Shown here one piece after another: positions 17,883 through 27,847 of a stretch of 64,000 bases of DNA (the first letter of the stretch is position 1; every line of letters begins with the position of its first letter). The DNA lies in contig NZ_CP015110.1 of the NCBI RefSeq assembly GCF_001612555.1, positions 2,232,001 to 2,296,000 of the forward strand, written 5' to 3'. The notes under the pieces are model-generated. The model was not told the origin of the DNA. It searched no databases and worked only from the letters and a program-made list of their open reading frames with translations. The translations under genes were made by a program, and so were the position numbers. This DNA is from Acinetobacter sp. TGL-Y2 (GTDB lineage Bacteria; Pseudomonadota; Gammaproteobacteria; Pseudomonadales; Moraxellaceae).

Positions 17883-18229
17883 CACTCTTCCTGACTCTGG
17901 GTATTCAATAAGCTTGTTATTAAATAAAATATTAAGAACATAAAATTTTTAAATAAGTAAATCAAAATTAAAAAATGAATCTAGAGTGATGTTGTAAGCT
18001 TCAAACTCAAATCAGCCAAGCCACGATCTTGAATACAAGCTACTCAATCAATCATTGGGTTTGAATCTACCACCGATCGAAATCTGGATTTTCATGTCAC
18101 TCTTTTTATATTTACTTTATTTATATTCATCCTTCTTCTCAACCGTTGCTCTCTTAATACTATAGATAGCTCAATTTATTCAAAGCATTGTCATATTGCC
18201 ACATTAGAATGCCTAAATAGCAACCAGCC
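17883..18229. other. Intergenic region between divergent genes, no gene seen
   Basis: About 345 AT-rich bases between the ATPase and chrA starts. Promoters for both must lie here, but I could not fix a convincing -35/-10 pair. All frames are broken by stops. Confidence 0.6.
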
Positions 18230-19501
18230 ATGTGTCTCATGAAAGAACCTCAACTCGCACCAACCAATGGGCAAATATTTCTTTTTTTTCTTCAATTGGG
18301 TTGTATCTCTTTTGGGGGCCCTGCTGCACATTTGGTTCTGTTTCATCGAAAATTTGTTCAGCAATTAAAATGGTTCACTGAAGCTGAATACACACAAATC
18401 GTGGCATTTAGTCAGATCTTGCCCGGTCCGAGTAGCAGTCAAGTCGGAATAGCGATTGGTTATTTAAAAAAGGGTTACCTTGGTTCAATCTGCGCATGGC
18501 TCGGTTTCAGCTTGCCTTCATGTGTTCTTATGACGCTTGCTGCGATGTTAGGACAGTATTATTTTGATCAAATATCTCCTATTTTTTTTCATGTTATTCA
18601 ACTTGTGGTTCTTGCTATCGTGATCGGGGCCTTTTGGCAAATGTTGCAAAGCTTCTGTAAAGAAATATGGCAATATTTGTTCATGTTGCTCAGCGCATTA
18701 TTTATCTATTCCAGTGCGCTAAGTTATAGTCAATTCATTGTGATTTTATTCGCAGCCCTGCTCGGCCTTATTTTTTCTCAGCGCAGCAAAAGCACAAAAC
18801 CTCGCCCACCAGCTCTCAAAAGCGATTTAAGCAAAAAAAATAAAAAGAGCGATCTAGCTAAACCAGATGATTTATATAAAACACACCAAAAAACATATAT
18901 TTGGCTGGTGCTTTTTATCCTGCCTTTTTTATTTTTTTCATTGACTGATTATTCGAATTCATCGCCTATGATTCAAAGTATTCGAGGTTTATATTTGAGT
19001 GCTTCCATGGTCTTTGGCGGTGGGCATATTATTTTACCTCTGTTACATCAAGAGTTTGTCACCACTGGCCTTATTCCAAATCAGCAATTTGATTTAGGCT
19101 ACGCTTTAGCCCAGCTTATGCCAGGTCCTTTATTCAGTTTTGCCAGTTATTTGGGGGCTTTACTGCACTTTACTCAATTCCCTGTCGTGAATGCCTTGAT
19201 AGCCACCCTCCTGATTTTTATCCCTTCCTTCTTGCTCATTTGGGGCACATTGCCGTATTGGTCATGGTTAATGCGTCAAGAAAAAATCCGTCAAGCTTTA
19301 GCAGGCATCAATGCCGCAGTCATTGGGCTGTTGCTGAGTTTAGTGATTCAGATGTCAGAAAAAAGTGTGCTCAGCGGAACAGATTTAATATTTGTTGGAC
19401 TACTCGTTTTATTGTTACGCACTCAAATGTCCATCATCGTTATTCTATTAGGAAGCAGCATAAGTTATTACAGCCTTTTAACTTACTTGAACACGCTTTA
19501 G
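18230..19501 (+). CDS. chrA: Chromate efflux transporter ChrA (two-domain CHR)
   Basis: A long-chain CHR-family membrane protein (423 aa) that expels chromate. The two homologous halves each hold the family motifs: N-half CISFGGPAAHLVLFHR and QILPGPSSSQVGIAIGY, C-half MVFGGGHIILPLLHQEFV and AQLMPGPLFSFASYLGA. A lysine-rich cytoplasmic linker (about residues 183-220) joins them. ATG 18239 (MKEPQLAP) is an alternative start. No chrB regulator is adjacent. Confidence 0.9.
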   Translation: MCLMKEPQLAPTNGQIFLFFLQLGCISFGGPAAHLVLFHRKFVQQLKWFTEAEYTQIVAFSQILPGPSSSQVGIAIGYLKKGYLGSICAWLGFSLPSCVLMTLAAMLGQYYFDQISPIFFHVIQLVVLAIVIGAFWQMLQSFCKEIWQYLFMLLSALFIYSSALSYSQFIVILFAALLGLIFSQRSKSTKPRPPALKSDLSKKNKKSDLAKPDDLYKTHQKTYIWLVLFILPFLFFSLTDYSNSSPMIQSIRGLYLSASMVFGGGHIILPLLHQEFVTTGLIPNQQFDLGYALAQLMPGPLFSFASYLGALLHFTQFPVVNALIATLLIFIPSFLLIWGTLPYWSWLMRQEKIRQALAGINAAVIGLLLSLVIQMSEKSVLSGTDLIFVGLLVLLLRTQMSIIVILLGSSISYYSLLTYLNTL

Positions 19502-19538
19502 TAACCTGAGTTTAGGACGCGTCTCAAGATGGCTAGAA

Positions 19539-19573
19539 CAAAAAACCCGTCAGATCAATCTCACGGGTTTTTC
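19539..19573. terminator. Bidirectional terminator between chrA and sthA
   Basis: Stem AAAAACCCGT / ACGGGTTTTT with a 12-base loop that itself can pair (AGAT/ATCT). A/T runs on both sides serve the two convergent genes. Confidence 0.85.
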
Positions 19574-19590
19574 TACAGCAATGGCTCGAT

Positions 19591-21006
19591 TTAGAACAAA
19601 CGGTTCATACCATTCAATGTTGCTACACGATACGCTTCTGCCATGGTTGGATAGTTGAATGTCGTTTCCACGAAGTATTTAATCGTATTATTCGGACTAT
19701 TCATGACCGCTTGACCAATGTGAATAATTTCAGCGGCGTTATTGCCAAAGCAATGGACACCCAAGATTTCTAAAGTATCGCGGTGGAATAAGATTTTAAG
19801 CTCCCCCACAGTATCCCCTGTAATCTGTGCGCGCGCCAAATGACGAAAAGAGGCTTGTCCCACTTCATATGGAATTTTCTCTTCGGTCAATTGCTGCTCA
19901 TTCTTTCCAATGGATGAAATTTCAGGAATGGTATAAATACCCGTTGGAATATCAGTGACAGGCGCAACATTTTGCTCGCCACTCATATTCGCACCGGCAC
20001 AGCGACCTTGGTCATAGGCAGCCGAAGCCAGCGATGGCCAGCCAATCACATCACCCGCTGCATAGATATTTTCAGCTTCAGTTTGATATTGCTCATTGAC
20101 AGAAAGTTGACCACGACCGTTTGGCTTGATGCCTACGTTTTCTAAACCTAGACCATCGGTATTGCCTGAACGACCATTACACCAAAGAATTGCGTCTGCT
20201 TTAATCTTTTTACCACTTTCTAAATGCAACACCACATGATCATCAAACGTTTCTAAATGATCAATTTGCTCATTGTGGCGAATCAACACACCTTGTTCAC
20301 GTAAGTGATATGACAATGCATCTGCAATTTCGTCATCTAGATAGCTCAGTAATTTGTGCTGAGTATTGATCAAGTCTACTTTATGATCTAAACCAATAAA
20401 AATGGATGCATATTCACAGCCAATCACCCCTGCGCCATAAATGATGATTTTTTGGATGGTAAAATCGAGATCTAAAATTTTATCCGAATCAAATACACGT
20501 GGATGATTAAAATCTAAAATACTTGGGCGGTATGGACGGCTACCCGTTGCCACAACCAATTGTTTGAAAATAATGGTTTCTTTCACGCCATCTGGGGTAA
20601 AGATCACCGCGGTATTTTGATCTTGGATATACGCACGACCATTATAGATATCAATGCGATTACGATCATAAAAACGTGTATGCGTATCGACTTGTTGTTG
20701 AATCACTTTATGCGCATTGCGAAGCACTTGCTTCATCGTAAATTGTTTCCAATTCCCGACTTTTTGGAACATTGGATCACGTTGGTAACGAATAATGCTT
20801 GATACCGTTTGACGTAGTGCTTTACTTGGAATAGTGCCTACATGCGTACAGTTCCCGCCCAATTGTTCACGCATATCGACCACTGCAACACGCTTGCCTG
20901 ATTTTGCAAGCTTCATTGCTGCGCCTTCACCAGCAGGGCCAGAACCTAAAACAACAGCATCATATTTGACAAAGGTTCCACTCACGACCTCTTTCTTACG
21001 TGGCAT
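19591..21006 (-). CDS. sthA: Soluble pyridine nucleotide transhydrogenase SthA
   Basis: FAD enzyme that moves electrons between NADPH and NAD+ (471 aa). Seen: the FAD-binding [10 protein letters not shown], then [16 protein letters not shown], where the redox disulfide of related flavoproteins is reduced to one cysteine followed by Thr, the SthA hallmark. Then come a second Rossmann motif [12 protein letters not shown], the FAD motif [15 protein letters not shown], and the dimerisation domain with [16 protein letters not shown]. It stands alone. Confidence 0.95.
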   Translation of the reverse strand: MPRKKEVVSGTFVKYDAVVLGSGPAGEGAAMKLAKSGKRVAVVDMREQLGGNCTHVGTIPSKALRQTVSSIIRYQRDPMFQKVGNWKQFTMKQVLRNAHKVIQQQVDTHTRFYDRNRIDIYNGRAYIQDQNTAVIFTPDGVKETIIFKQLVVATGSRPYRPSILDFNHPRVFDSDKILDLDFTIQKIIIYGAGVIGCEYASIFIGLDHKVDLINTQHKLLSYLDDEIADALSYHLREQGVLIRHNEQIDHLETFDDHVVLHLESGKKIKADAILWCNGRSGNTDGLGLENVGIKPNGRGQLSVNEQYQTEAENIYAAGDVIGWPSLASAAYDQGRCAGANMSGEQNVAPVTDIPTGIYTIPEISSIGKNEQQLTEEKIPYEVGQASFRHLARAQITGDTVGELKILFHRDTLEILGVHCFGNNAAEIIHIGQAVMNSPNNTIKYFVETTFNYPTMAEAYRVATLNGMNRLF

Positions 21007-21216
21007 TCAATGCTCCTCTTCATTCATATATTCATTGATCTGTGCCTATTATGACGTAAATAAGGGGACTTTGCTGTATTTCCCTATCATATATTGCATG
21101 ATGACCACATTTAGTAAATGAATAGCGTTTTTGCCCCCATTTAAGCTCAAAGTCGTTATAATAAAAGGGCTATGATTGAGTATCTCCCCCGTCAAAAAAC
21201 AGTGGATAAGTTGAAT

Positions 21217-22230
21217 ATGTCTGATAACCGTAAACCAGTACAGGGTGAAAAGCTCCGTGGCGCAGAGAAAGTAGCGCGTATACCTGTAAAAGTTATTCCT
21301 ACGGTTGAAACACCACGAAAGCCAGACTGGATTCGGGTGAAAATGGCTGCGCCAGATGAAGTTCAACGTATTAAGACAACTTTACGCGCGCAGAAATTGC
21401 ATACTGTATGTGAAGAAGCTGCCTGTCCGAACCTTCCTGAATGTTTTGGTGGGGGTACAGCAACTTTCATGATTATGGGCGACATTTGTACACGTCGCTG
21501 CCCATTTTGTGATGTGGCACATGGTCGTCCGAATGCACTTGATGCAGATGAACCGCGCCATATGGCAGAAACCATTTCAAATTTAGGTTTGAAATATGCG
21601 GTGATCACATCGGTTGACCGTGATGACCTACTCGATGGTGGTGCGCAGCATTTTGTGGACTGTATTAAAGAAGCGCGTGCATTAAGTCCAAAAACATTGC
21701 TTGAGATTTTGGTACCAGACTTCCGTGGTCGTATGGATATTGCTTTACGCATCATGACCGAATGTCCACCCGATGTATTCAACCACAATATTGAAACAGT
21801 GCCGCGTTTGTACAAAGCGATGCGTCCAGGTTCAGATTATCAGCATTCATTAAACTTACTTAAAATGTTTAAAGAATATTGCCCAGAGATTCCAACCAAA
21901 TGTGGTTTGATGGTGGGTTTAGGGGAAACTGAAGAAGAAGTACTTGCGCTACTTGATGATCTTCACGCGCATGGCGTGGATTACATCACTATTGGTCAGT
22001 ATTTGCAGCCTTCGAAAGAACATGCACCTCTTGATCGCTTTGTTACCCCTGAAGAATTCGAGCGCTATACAGCTCATGGTCAAAAACTGGGCTTCCGCAA
22101 TATTTGGGCGGCACCAATGGTGCGTTCAAGCTATTTTGCAGATCGTCAATACTATGGCGAGCCGGTCCCTGCGGTACGTCGTAAAGTAGATCCTGCCAAG
22201 AAAATTGCGGTACAAGCAATCGAAGCTTAA
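21217..22230 (+). CDS. lipA: Lipoyl synthase
   Basis: Radical-SAM enzyme inserting two sulfurs into protein-bound octanoyl groups. Seen: the auxiliary cluster [12 protein letters not shown] (CX4CX5C), the radical-[11 protein letters not shown] (CX3CX2C) and the C-terminal RSSY that ligates the auxiliary cluster. I take ATG 21217 ([10 protein letters not shown]), giving 337 aa, which matches the usual Acinetobacter length; ATG 21172 would add 15 residues. No lipB is adjacent. Confidence 0.96.
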   Translation: MSDNRKPVQGEKLRGAEKVARIPVKVIPTVETPRKPDWIRVKMAAPDEVQRIKTTLRAQKLHTVCEEAACPNLPECFGGGTATFMIMGDICTRRCPFCDVAHGRPNALDADEPRHMAETISNLGLKYAVITSVDRDDLLDGGAQHFVDCIKEARALSPKTLLEILVPDFRGRMDIALRIMTECPPDVFNHNIETVPRLYKAMRPGSDYQHSLNLLKMFKEYCPEIPTKCGLMVGLGETEEEVLALLDDLHAHGVDYITIGQYLQPSKEHAPLDRFVTPEEFERYTAHGQKLGFRNIWAAPMVRSSYFADRQYYGEPVPAVRRKVDPAKKIAVQAIEA

Positions 22231-22254
22231 TCTGTCAAAGTTATTTTGATTTCT

Positions 22255-22281
22255 AAAAGCCCTCTCTGGAGGGCTTTTTAT
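22255..22281 (+). terminator. Terminator of lipA
   Basis: Stem AAAAGCCCTC / GAGGGCTTTT with loop TCTG and a T run, 25 bases past the stop. Confidence 0.9.
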
Positions 22282-22358
22282 GGCTTATACCATCTAAATA
22301 ATACATTTATAAATTACTTTTGCTGACATTTCTTTGCCAAGCAAGCCTTGAAAAATGA

Positions 22359-22478
22359 TTATTTTTCAATCATTTTAGTCATAAATACCGACAACTTAAT
22401 TTCATCAATTGGCTTTAATGTGTAGCCAAACATATCAATATTAACGTTAAGGTTCACCTTTTTATCTGGATAATACAT
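22359..22478 (-). CDS. Possible 39-residue protein or gene remnant
   Basis: In the roughly 350-base gap between lipA and fadE, a minus-strand ATG frame encodes 39 residues with balanced composition (N-terminal MYYPDKKVNLNVNIDMFGY, C-terminal KLSVFMTKMIEK) and ends in a hairpin (AAAATGATT / AATCATTTT, 22352-22376). No convincing ribosome site precedes it and a stop lies 4 codons upstream. It may be the surviving C-terminus of a lost gene. Confidence 0.25.
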   Translation of the reverse strand: MYYPDKKVNLNVNIDMFGYTLKPIDEIKLSVFMTKMIEK

Positions 22479-22580
22479 CTGAATACTTTATTAAAACAGC
22501 TGATCTGAAGCATAAATTTAAAATGGAATCATAAAGCTTAGATTTTGATCTCAATAAAACTAAATAAACTGGAGAAAAAA

Positions 22581-25205
22581 ATGTTGTTTGTTCTCAGTGC
22601 GCTCATTCTACTTTTTACGCTATGGGCAATTTTCTTTTTTGAAGCGAGCCGATCTATCGGCGCCATGATCTTGATGGTGGTATCGGCTGCTGTGGCATTT
22701 CTCAGTCCGTGGTCTTTAATTATTGGACTACCGCTTATCCTCATCAGTCTCATCGTTTTGATTGATCCACTCAGAATGGCACTGATCACCAAACCCGCCT
22801 ATAAAACGTTGGCCAATGCCATGCCAAGCATGAGCACCACGGAACGAGAAGCCTTAGATGCGGGCACCAGTTGGTGGGAAAAAGAGCTATTTATGGGGGC
22901 GCCCGACTGGACAAAATTTGATGCCTACCCTTATCCCACTCTTTCCAGCGAAGAACAGTCTTTTCTCGACAATGAAGTGCAGCAGCTTTGTGCGATGCTG
23001 AATGAATGGGAAATTCACCATCATTTAAAAGATCTTCCGCCCGAGGTTTGGCAATTTATTAAGGACAAAGGCTTTTTAGGACTGATCATTCCCAAAGAAT
23101 ACGGCGGTAAAGCGTTTAGCTCCTTCGCGCAAAGTCGCATTATGAGTAAAATTGCCTCACGCTCACTCACCACAGCAGTAAGCTGTATGGTGCCCAACTC
23201 ACTGGGACCGGGTGAACTACTACTTCATTATGGTACAGAAGAACAAAAAAATCGTTACTTACCGGGACTCGCTAAGGGTGAAGAAATTCCTTGTTTTGGT
23301 TTAACCAGTCCTGAAGCAGGATCGGACGCAGGTGCAATCCCTGATACGGGTGTGGTCTGTTACGGACAGTTCGAAGGAAAGCAAGTGCTCGGACTACGCA
23401 TGAATTTTTCAAAACGTTGGATTACGCTTGCGCCGATCGCGACCGTTGTGGGTTTGGCCTTTAAACTTTATGACCCAGATGGTTTACTGGGCGACAAAAC
23501 GAAAACAGAATATGGCATTACCTGTGCGCTACTACCGGCGAAACATGAAGGCGTCATAGTCGGTGCAAGACACAATCCCGGCTCGCCCTTCATGAATGGT
23601 ACAGTAGACGGCAAGGATGTATTTATTCCATTGGATTGGATTATTGGTGGGGTTGAAAATGCCGGAAAAGGCTGGCGCATGCTGATGGAGTGTTTGGCGG
23701 TCGGTCGTGGGATTTCACTTCCAGCGCTCTCTACTGCCGCAGGTGAAATGAGCTACTTAACTGTCGGCGCTTTTGCCAAAATCCGTCAACAATTTAAAAT
23801 ATCAGTGGGTAAATTTGAAGGCGTACAAGAAGCCACCAGTGATATTGCCTCGGACACTTATATGCTCGAAGCGTTCCGTTATTTAGTGACATGTGGACTC
23901 AATCAAGGCGGTAAACCCGCAGTCATGACTGCCATGGCCAAATACTACGCTACAGAAACTATGCGTAAAGTGGTGAACCATAGTATGGACGTGGTCGGTG
24001 GTCGTGCCATTCAAATGGGACCCCGTAACTTCTTGGCACTTCAGTATCAAGCCATTCCAGTGTCTATTACGGTCGAAGGCGCCAATATTTTAAGTCGCTC
24101 TTTAATGATTTTTGGTCAAGGTTCAATGCGTTGTCACCCGTATCTATTTGAAGAGTTACAGCTTTTACAAGCCGAAGATAAAGACGCGGCGCTGAACACA
24201 TTTAATGAGATGCTGTTTAAGCACTTGGGTTATACCTTTAACCGTACTGCGCGTTCATTTGCCTATGGTTATTTCGGTGGGTCAAGTCAGGCATCCAATA
24301 ATGCAGATGCTTTTAGTAAACCTTATTACAAGGTAATTAACCGACTCAGTGCCAACTTCGCTTTGGTCGCTGATATGTGTTTGGGCTTACTGGCAGGTGA
24401 TATTAAACGTAAAGAAATGCTCTCTGGTCGTTTGGCTGATATTCATGCGCAATTGTTTATCTCAACTGCGCTGTTAAAATTTTATCAGCAAGGAAAACGT
24501 ACCGAAGCTGAACAGGCGCATGCAAAGCTGGCTTTAGATAAAGCCCTTTTTAGTGCTCAGAATGCCTTTTTTGGACTGTTTGATAATTTCCCTATGGGAG
24601 CTGCGGCAGGCTTGGTTAAATTTATTTGCTTCCCACTCGGTCGTCCGTTACATCAACCAAGCGACAAACTGAAACTCCAAGTCGGCGAATGGTTTATGCA
24701 AGAAAATGCGTTCCGCGATCAACTCAAACAGCATGTATTTTATAATACCGATGCCAATGACGTCACAGGTCGTATGGAATCCACTTTCTTAATGTTACTT
24801 GAGATTGAAGACCTTTGGGATACTTTCAAAAAGGCAGAATCGAAAGGAAAATTCAAAGGCTTAAGCTTTGAAGAACACCTTGCAGATGCGGTGGCCACTC
24901 AGTTCATTGATGAGGCTCAAGCTGAAAAACTTGCCATCTACAATGAAAAACGTTTTGACAGTATGTTGACGGATATTTTTGATATCGAACTCAATCAAAG
25001 TTTGGATCTGCATAATCCTCATCGTCCGCCACATCATCAGCCGCATAACCTGCAATCAGATGCACAGCTTCAAAAACAGTCTGAGTTAGAAACAGGTGTA
25101 ACATCAGATTTACACAGCAACACTCAATTCAGCAACACAGCATCTACGGGCCCTCAAACTGCACAGAATGCGGACGGCGATTCTTCAAGGTCCTCGGACA
25201 AATAG
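22581..25205 (+). CDS. fadE: Acyl-CoA dehydrogenase FadE
   Basis: The first beta-oxidation step, oxidising acyl-CoA to trans-2-enoyl-CoA. This is the long FadE form: two N-terminal membrane helices (about 1-60), a FAD-dependent dehydrogenase core with CFGLTSPEAGSDAG and SVTVEGANILSRSLMIFGQG-type blocks, and the C-terminal DUF1974 region. ATG 22581 is fixed by GGAG 6 bases upstream, giving 874 aa, about 60 more than E. coli FadE. The excess is a polar His/Pro/Gln/Ser tail from about residue 820. It stands alone with its own terminator; no fadR-like site was resolved. Confidence 0.93.
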   Translation: MLFVLSALILLFTLWAIFFFEASRSIGAMILMVVSAAVAFLSPWSLIIGLPLILISLIVLIDPLRMALITKPAYKTLANAMPSMSTTEREALDAGTSWWEKELFMGAPDWTKFDAYPYPTLSSEEQSFLDNEVQQLCAMLNEWEIHHHLKDLPPEVWQFIKDKGFLGLIIPKEYGGKAFSSFAQSRIMSKIASRSLTTAVSCMVPNSLGPGELLLHYGTEEQKNRYLPGLAKGEEIPCFGLTSPEAGSDAGAIPDTGVVCYGQFEGKQVLGLRMNFSKRWITLAPIATVVGLAFKLYDPDGLLGDKTKTEYGITCALLPAKHEGVIVGARHNPGSPFMNGTVDGKDVFIPLDWIIGGVENAGKGWRMLMECLAVGRGISLPALSTAAGEMSYLTVGAFAKIRQQFKISVGKFEGVQEATSDIASDTYMLEAFRYLVTCGLNQGGKPAVMTAMAKYYATETMRKVVNHSMDVVGGRAIQMGPRNFLALQYQAIPVSITVEGANILSRSLMIFGQGSMRCHPYLFEELQLLQAEDKDAALNTFNEMLFKHLGYTFNRTARSFAYGYFGGSSQASNNADAFSKPYYKVINRLSANFALVADMCLGLLAGDIKRKEMLSGRLADIHAQLFISTALLKFYQQGKRTEAEQAHAKLALDKALFSAQNAFFGLFDNFPMGAAAGLVKFICFPLGRPLHQPSDKLKLQVGEWFMQENAFRDQLKQHVFYNTDANDVTGRMESTFLMLLEIEDLWDTFKKAESKGKFKGLSFEEHLADAVATQFIDEAQAEKLAIYNEKRFDSMLTDIFDIELNQSLDLHNPHRPPHHQPHNLQSDAQLQKQSELETGVTSDLHSNTQFSNTASTGPQTAQNADGDSSRSSDK

Positions 25206-25234
25206 CGGGTAGAAAATTTGTTTCTTTGCCCATC

Positions 25235-25263
25235 AAGAAGGCTGATCACAGCCTTCTTTTTTA
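25235..25263 (+). terminator. Terminator of fadE
   Basis: Stem AAGAAGGCTG / CAGCCTTCTT with loop ATCA and a T run. Confidence 0.88.
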
Positions 25264-25610
25264 TTGAACTTAAAAGGTCGCACGCATCTCAAGTATCATC
25301 CCATAGTTCTAGTGTTGCTAACTTTGATCTCTCCCTATGACTATGGACAAAGGTGGAATAGACAGCCGTACAAGATTTGACAAAATGAATGAAGTTGCAA
25401 CCCAATCAAAAATTGAATCTGTCATTTGAAACCGTCTTAAATCTAATGCTATTTTATCTGTGCAAAATGTTTAACTCACGTTTGAATTGGAACGAGAGAG
25501 CAGTCTATTTAAGGCTGAGATAAAATGGACAGATTCACTCAGCGATAAGTTAAAATCAAAAAATACCATCAATACAACAATCTGCAACACTCACCTACAT
25601 GGAGATAAGA
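25264..25610. other. Intergenic region before the thiolase gene
   Basis: Roughly 350 bases without a supported gene; all frames are short and no repeat was seen. It presumably holds the thiolase promoter. The only defined element is the GGAG ribosome site just before ATG 25611. Confidence 0.5.
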
Positions 25611-26792
25611 ATGAGTCAGGATATCGTAATTGTTGCTGGAAGCCGGACCGCGATGGGGAGTTTTCAAGGCGGCTTATCGAGCTTATCTGCACCACAATTA
25701 GGCGCTGTGGTGATTGAAGAATCTCTTAAACGTGCCCATATTGCTGCTGATCAAGTCGATGAAGTGATTATGGGCTGCGTATTGCCAGCAGGTTTAAAGC
25801 AAGGCCCTGCTCGTCAAGCCATGCGTTTGGCTGGCGTACCGGATTTTGTGGGTGCAACCACCATCAATAAAATTTGTGGCTCAGGCATGAAAGCGGTCAT
25901 GCAAGCAGCAGATGCGATCAAAGCAGGCTCAGCACAGGTTGTGGTTGCTGGCGGTATGGAGTCGATGAGTAATGCACCGTACCTCATGGACAAAGCACGC
26001 GCAGGCTTTCGTATGGGTCACGGCAAAGTCACCGACCATATGTTTCAAGAAGGTTTGGAAGATGCTGAAACAGGTTTCTCTATGGGTGTACTGGCACAGG
26101 AAATGGCCAATAAAAAATCATATACCCGCGCACAACAAGATGAATTTGCCATTCGCTCACTGACTCGCGCACAAACGGCGATTGAACAGGGTTATCTAAA
26201 AGCTGAAATCGCCCCAGTGATCGTGTCAAGCCGTAAAGGTGATGTGGTAGTTGAACAGGATGAAAATCCGTTCAATGCCAAGATTGATAAAATTCCGACA
26301 CTCAAACCTGCTTTTGCTAAAGACGGCACCATTACTGCGGCCAATGCCAGCTCAATCAGTGATGGATCATCTGCATTTGTGGTGACTTCTGCTGACTATG
26401 CTCAAGCACAAGGTTTAAGCACTTTAGCCAGCATTCAAGCCTATGCGAGCCATTCACAGCACCCGTCTGAATTTACCATTGCGCCAGTGGGTGCAATTGA
26501 AAAAGTGCTTAAACAAACGGGCTGGGCAGTAGACGAGGTTGATCTTTGGGAAATCAATGAAGCTTTTGCTATGGTGACCATGGCAGCGATTGATGCATTT
26601 AAATTGGATAGCGGAAAAGTCAATATTCATGGCGGTGCTTGTGCACTGGGTCATCCCCTCGGTTCTTCAGGTTCGCGCATTATCTTAACTTTAATTTATG
26701 CATTAAAACGTTTAGGTAAAACTAAAGGCATTGCAGTACTATGCATTGGTGGCGGTGAAGCCACTGCGATTGCGATTGAAATCCCAGCCTAA
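25611..26792 (+). CDS. Acetyl-CoA C-acetyltransferase (thiolase II)
   Basis: A biosynthetic-type thiolase (393 aa) joining or splitting acetoacetyl-CoA and acetyl-CoA. The three catalytic motifs are intact: the nucleophilic cysteine in NKICGSGMKA, GGACALGHPLGSSGSR with the histidine, and the proton-transfer cysteine in VLCIGGGEA. ATG 25611 has GGAG 5 bases upstream, ruling out the earlier in-frame ATG. It could serve short-chain fatty acid use or acetoacetyl-CoA formation; no fad or pha genes are adjacent. Confidence 0.93.
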   Translation: MSQDIVIVAGSRTAMGSFQGGLSSLSAPQLGAVVIEESLKRAHIAADQVDEVIMGCVLPAGLKQGPARQAMRLAGVPDFVGATTINKICGSGMKAVMQAADAIKAGSAQVVVAGGMESMSNAPYLMDKARAGFRMGHGKVTDHMFQEGLEDAETGFSMGVLAQEMANKKSYTRAQQDEFAIRSLTRAQTAIEQGYLKAEIAPVIVSSRKGDVVVEQDENPFNAKIDKIPTLKPAFAKDGTITAANASSISDGSSAFVVTSADYAQAQGLSTLASIQAYASHSQHPSEFTIAPVGAIEKVLKQTGWAVDEVDLWEINEAFAMVTMAAIDAFKLDSGKVNIHGGACALGHPLGSSGSRIILTLIYALKRLGKTKGIAVLCIGGGEATAIAIEIPA

Positions 26793-26807
26793 TTTTTGAT
26801 TCAACAC

Positions 26808-26831
26808 AACGCATCTTCGGATGCGTTTTTT
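26808..26831 (+). terminator. Terminator of the thiolase gene
   Basis: Stem AACGCATC / GATGCGTT with a TTCG tetraloop and a T run. It covers an upstream in-frame ATG of the next gene, so that ATG is not the start. Confidence 0.9.
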
Positions 26832-26844
26832 GAGAGAGCTTAAA

Positions 26845-27234
26845 ATGTCACAACAAGATTATGAAAATGGTTTAAAAGTGCGTACTGAAGTGATGGGCGA
26901 ATCTTTTGTCAAACGCGCTCAAGACAATACCGTTCCTTTTACCCAACCCTTACAAGATTGGATCAATGAGCATGCATGGGGCTCAACGTGGCAACGTGAA
27001 GGTGTTCTGTCCCGTAAATATCGCTCGCTGATTACGATTGCTTTTTTGGTTGCGCAAAAAAGTCCAACTGAACTCAAAGGACATGTGCGCGGTGCACTCA
27101 ATAATGGCGCAACGGTTGAAGAAATTCAGGAAGTGTTACTTCATAGCCTTCCCTACTGCGGTGCACCTGCCACCCAAGAGGCCTTTCGCGCTGCACTTGA
27201 AGTGATCACGGAATATCAACAAGGTAATTCATAA
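26845..27234 (+). CDS. Carboxymuconolactone decarboxylase family protein
   Basis: A 129-residue all-helical protein of the CMD family. Seen: RSLITIAFLVAQKSPTELKGHVRGALNNGAT and the conserved HSLPYCGAPATQEAF. Overall it resembles PcaC (4-carboxymuconolactone decarboxylase of the protocatechuate pathway), but the rest of a pca operon is absent, so the substrate is unproven. ATG 26845 lies just past the thiolase terminator, with GAGAG upstream. Confidence 0.82.
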   Translation: MSQQDYENGLKVRTEVMGESFVKRAQDNTVPFTQPLQDWINEHAWGSTWQREGVLSRKYRSLITIAFLVAQKSPTELKGHVRGALNNGATVEEIQEVLLHSLPYCGAPATQEAFRAALEVITEYQQGNS

Positions 27235-27240
27235 GTTCTG

Positions 27241-27272
27241 CGCCGAGAGACGCCAAATCACGTCCTCGGCGA
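27241..27272 (+). terminator. Hairpin downstream of the CMD gene
   Basis: Stem CGCCGAG…ACG / CGT…CTCGGCG, GC-rich, 6 bases past the stop. No immediate T run, so termination is only likely. Confidence 0.4.
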
Positions 27273-27428
27273 AATGAAAAGAACGACGCTTTTTATTAAA
27301 ATTAATATTTTTGCCAAATTACTCAAATCCATGTTCTTGTAATAAAGCGATATCTGTCTATTTTTTATCACTATAAAAATTTTGTTGGATATTTTCACCA
27401 TTTTCAGTGTGCCCATATTTCAAACTGT

Positions 27429-27447
27429 AATAATAATTGTTATCATT
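27429..27447 (+). promoter_or_regulatory. Probable Fur box
   Basis: The 19 bases AATAATAATTGTTATCATT match the Fur consensus GATAATGATAATCATTATC at about 12-13 positions. They lie 40 bases before a gene cluster of iron-linked families, which makes iron repression likely. Confidence 0.6.
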
Positions 27448-27486
27448 TACATTAATAACATTCTCTTACATATTGAACCTTCCACT

Positions 27487-27846
27487 ATGTCTAGCACTGA
27501 ACTTGAGATGCAGGCTTCTGCCTCCATGAGCACCCACAATGCTCGTCCTAAAAAGAAATCATTCGATCAAGCCGCATTGATTGGCTATCGCATCATGATT
27601 GCCTATCGGTTTGTGTTGGCGACGTTCGGTGGCTACTTATTGGCGTCGCTCTGTGCGATTGTGATTGCACAATATTTTATTGAATATCGTTCAAGTGCCG
27701 CGATGGCAGCCACGCTTATTGCCTTTACCGTGCATACCTCTGCTTTTATTTGGGTGTTTATGGTCAATAAAACCTTAAAAGCCAGTCTTGGTATTTTTAT
27801 TCCCTGCCTGATTCTATTTATTCTGTATAAAGGCATGGGAAATTGA
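27487..27846 (+). CDS. DUF3649 membrane protein of an iron-linked cluster
   Basis: A 119-residue protein with a polar Ser/Met-rich N-terminus and about three hydrophobic segments (YRFVLATFGGYLLASLCAIVIA, AATLIAFTVHTSAFIWVFMVN, LGIFIPCLILFILYKGMG). The DUF3649-PepSY-DUF3325 order is a recurrent trio next to siderophore receptors. I start at ATG 27487; the frame is open upstream but runs through the Fur box and promoter. Its stop and the next ATG are separated by one base. Biochemical function not known. Confidence 0.72.
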   Translation: MSSTELEMQASASMSTHNARPKKKSFDQAALIGYRIMIAYRFVLATFGGYLLASLCAIVIAQYFIEYRSSAAMAATLIAFTVHTSAFIWVFMVNKTLKASLGIFIPCLILFILYKGMGN

Positions 27847-27847
27847 C

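Noticed and set aside
26821..26844. Upstream ATG for the CMD gene
   Set aside because: It is in the loop/right arm of the thiolase terminator; ATG 26845 is next to a GAGAG site.
27382..27486. 35-codon N-terminal extension of the DUF3649 protein
   Set aside because: The extension runs through the Fur box and promoter region, so the start is ATG 27487.
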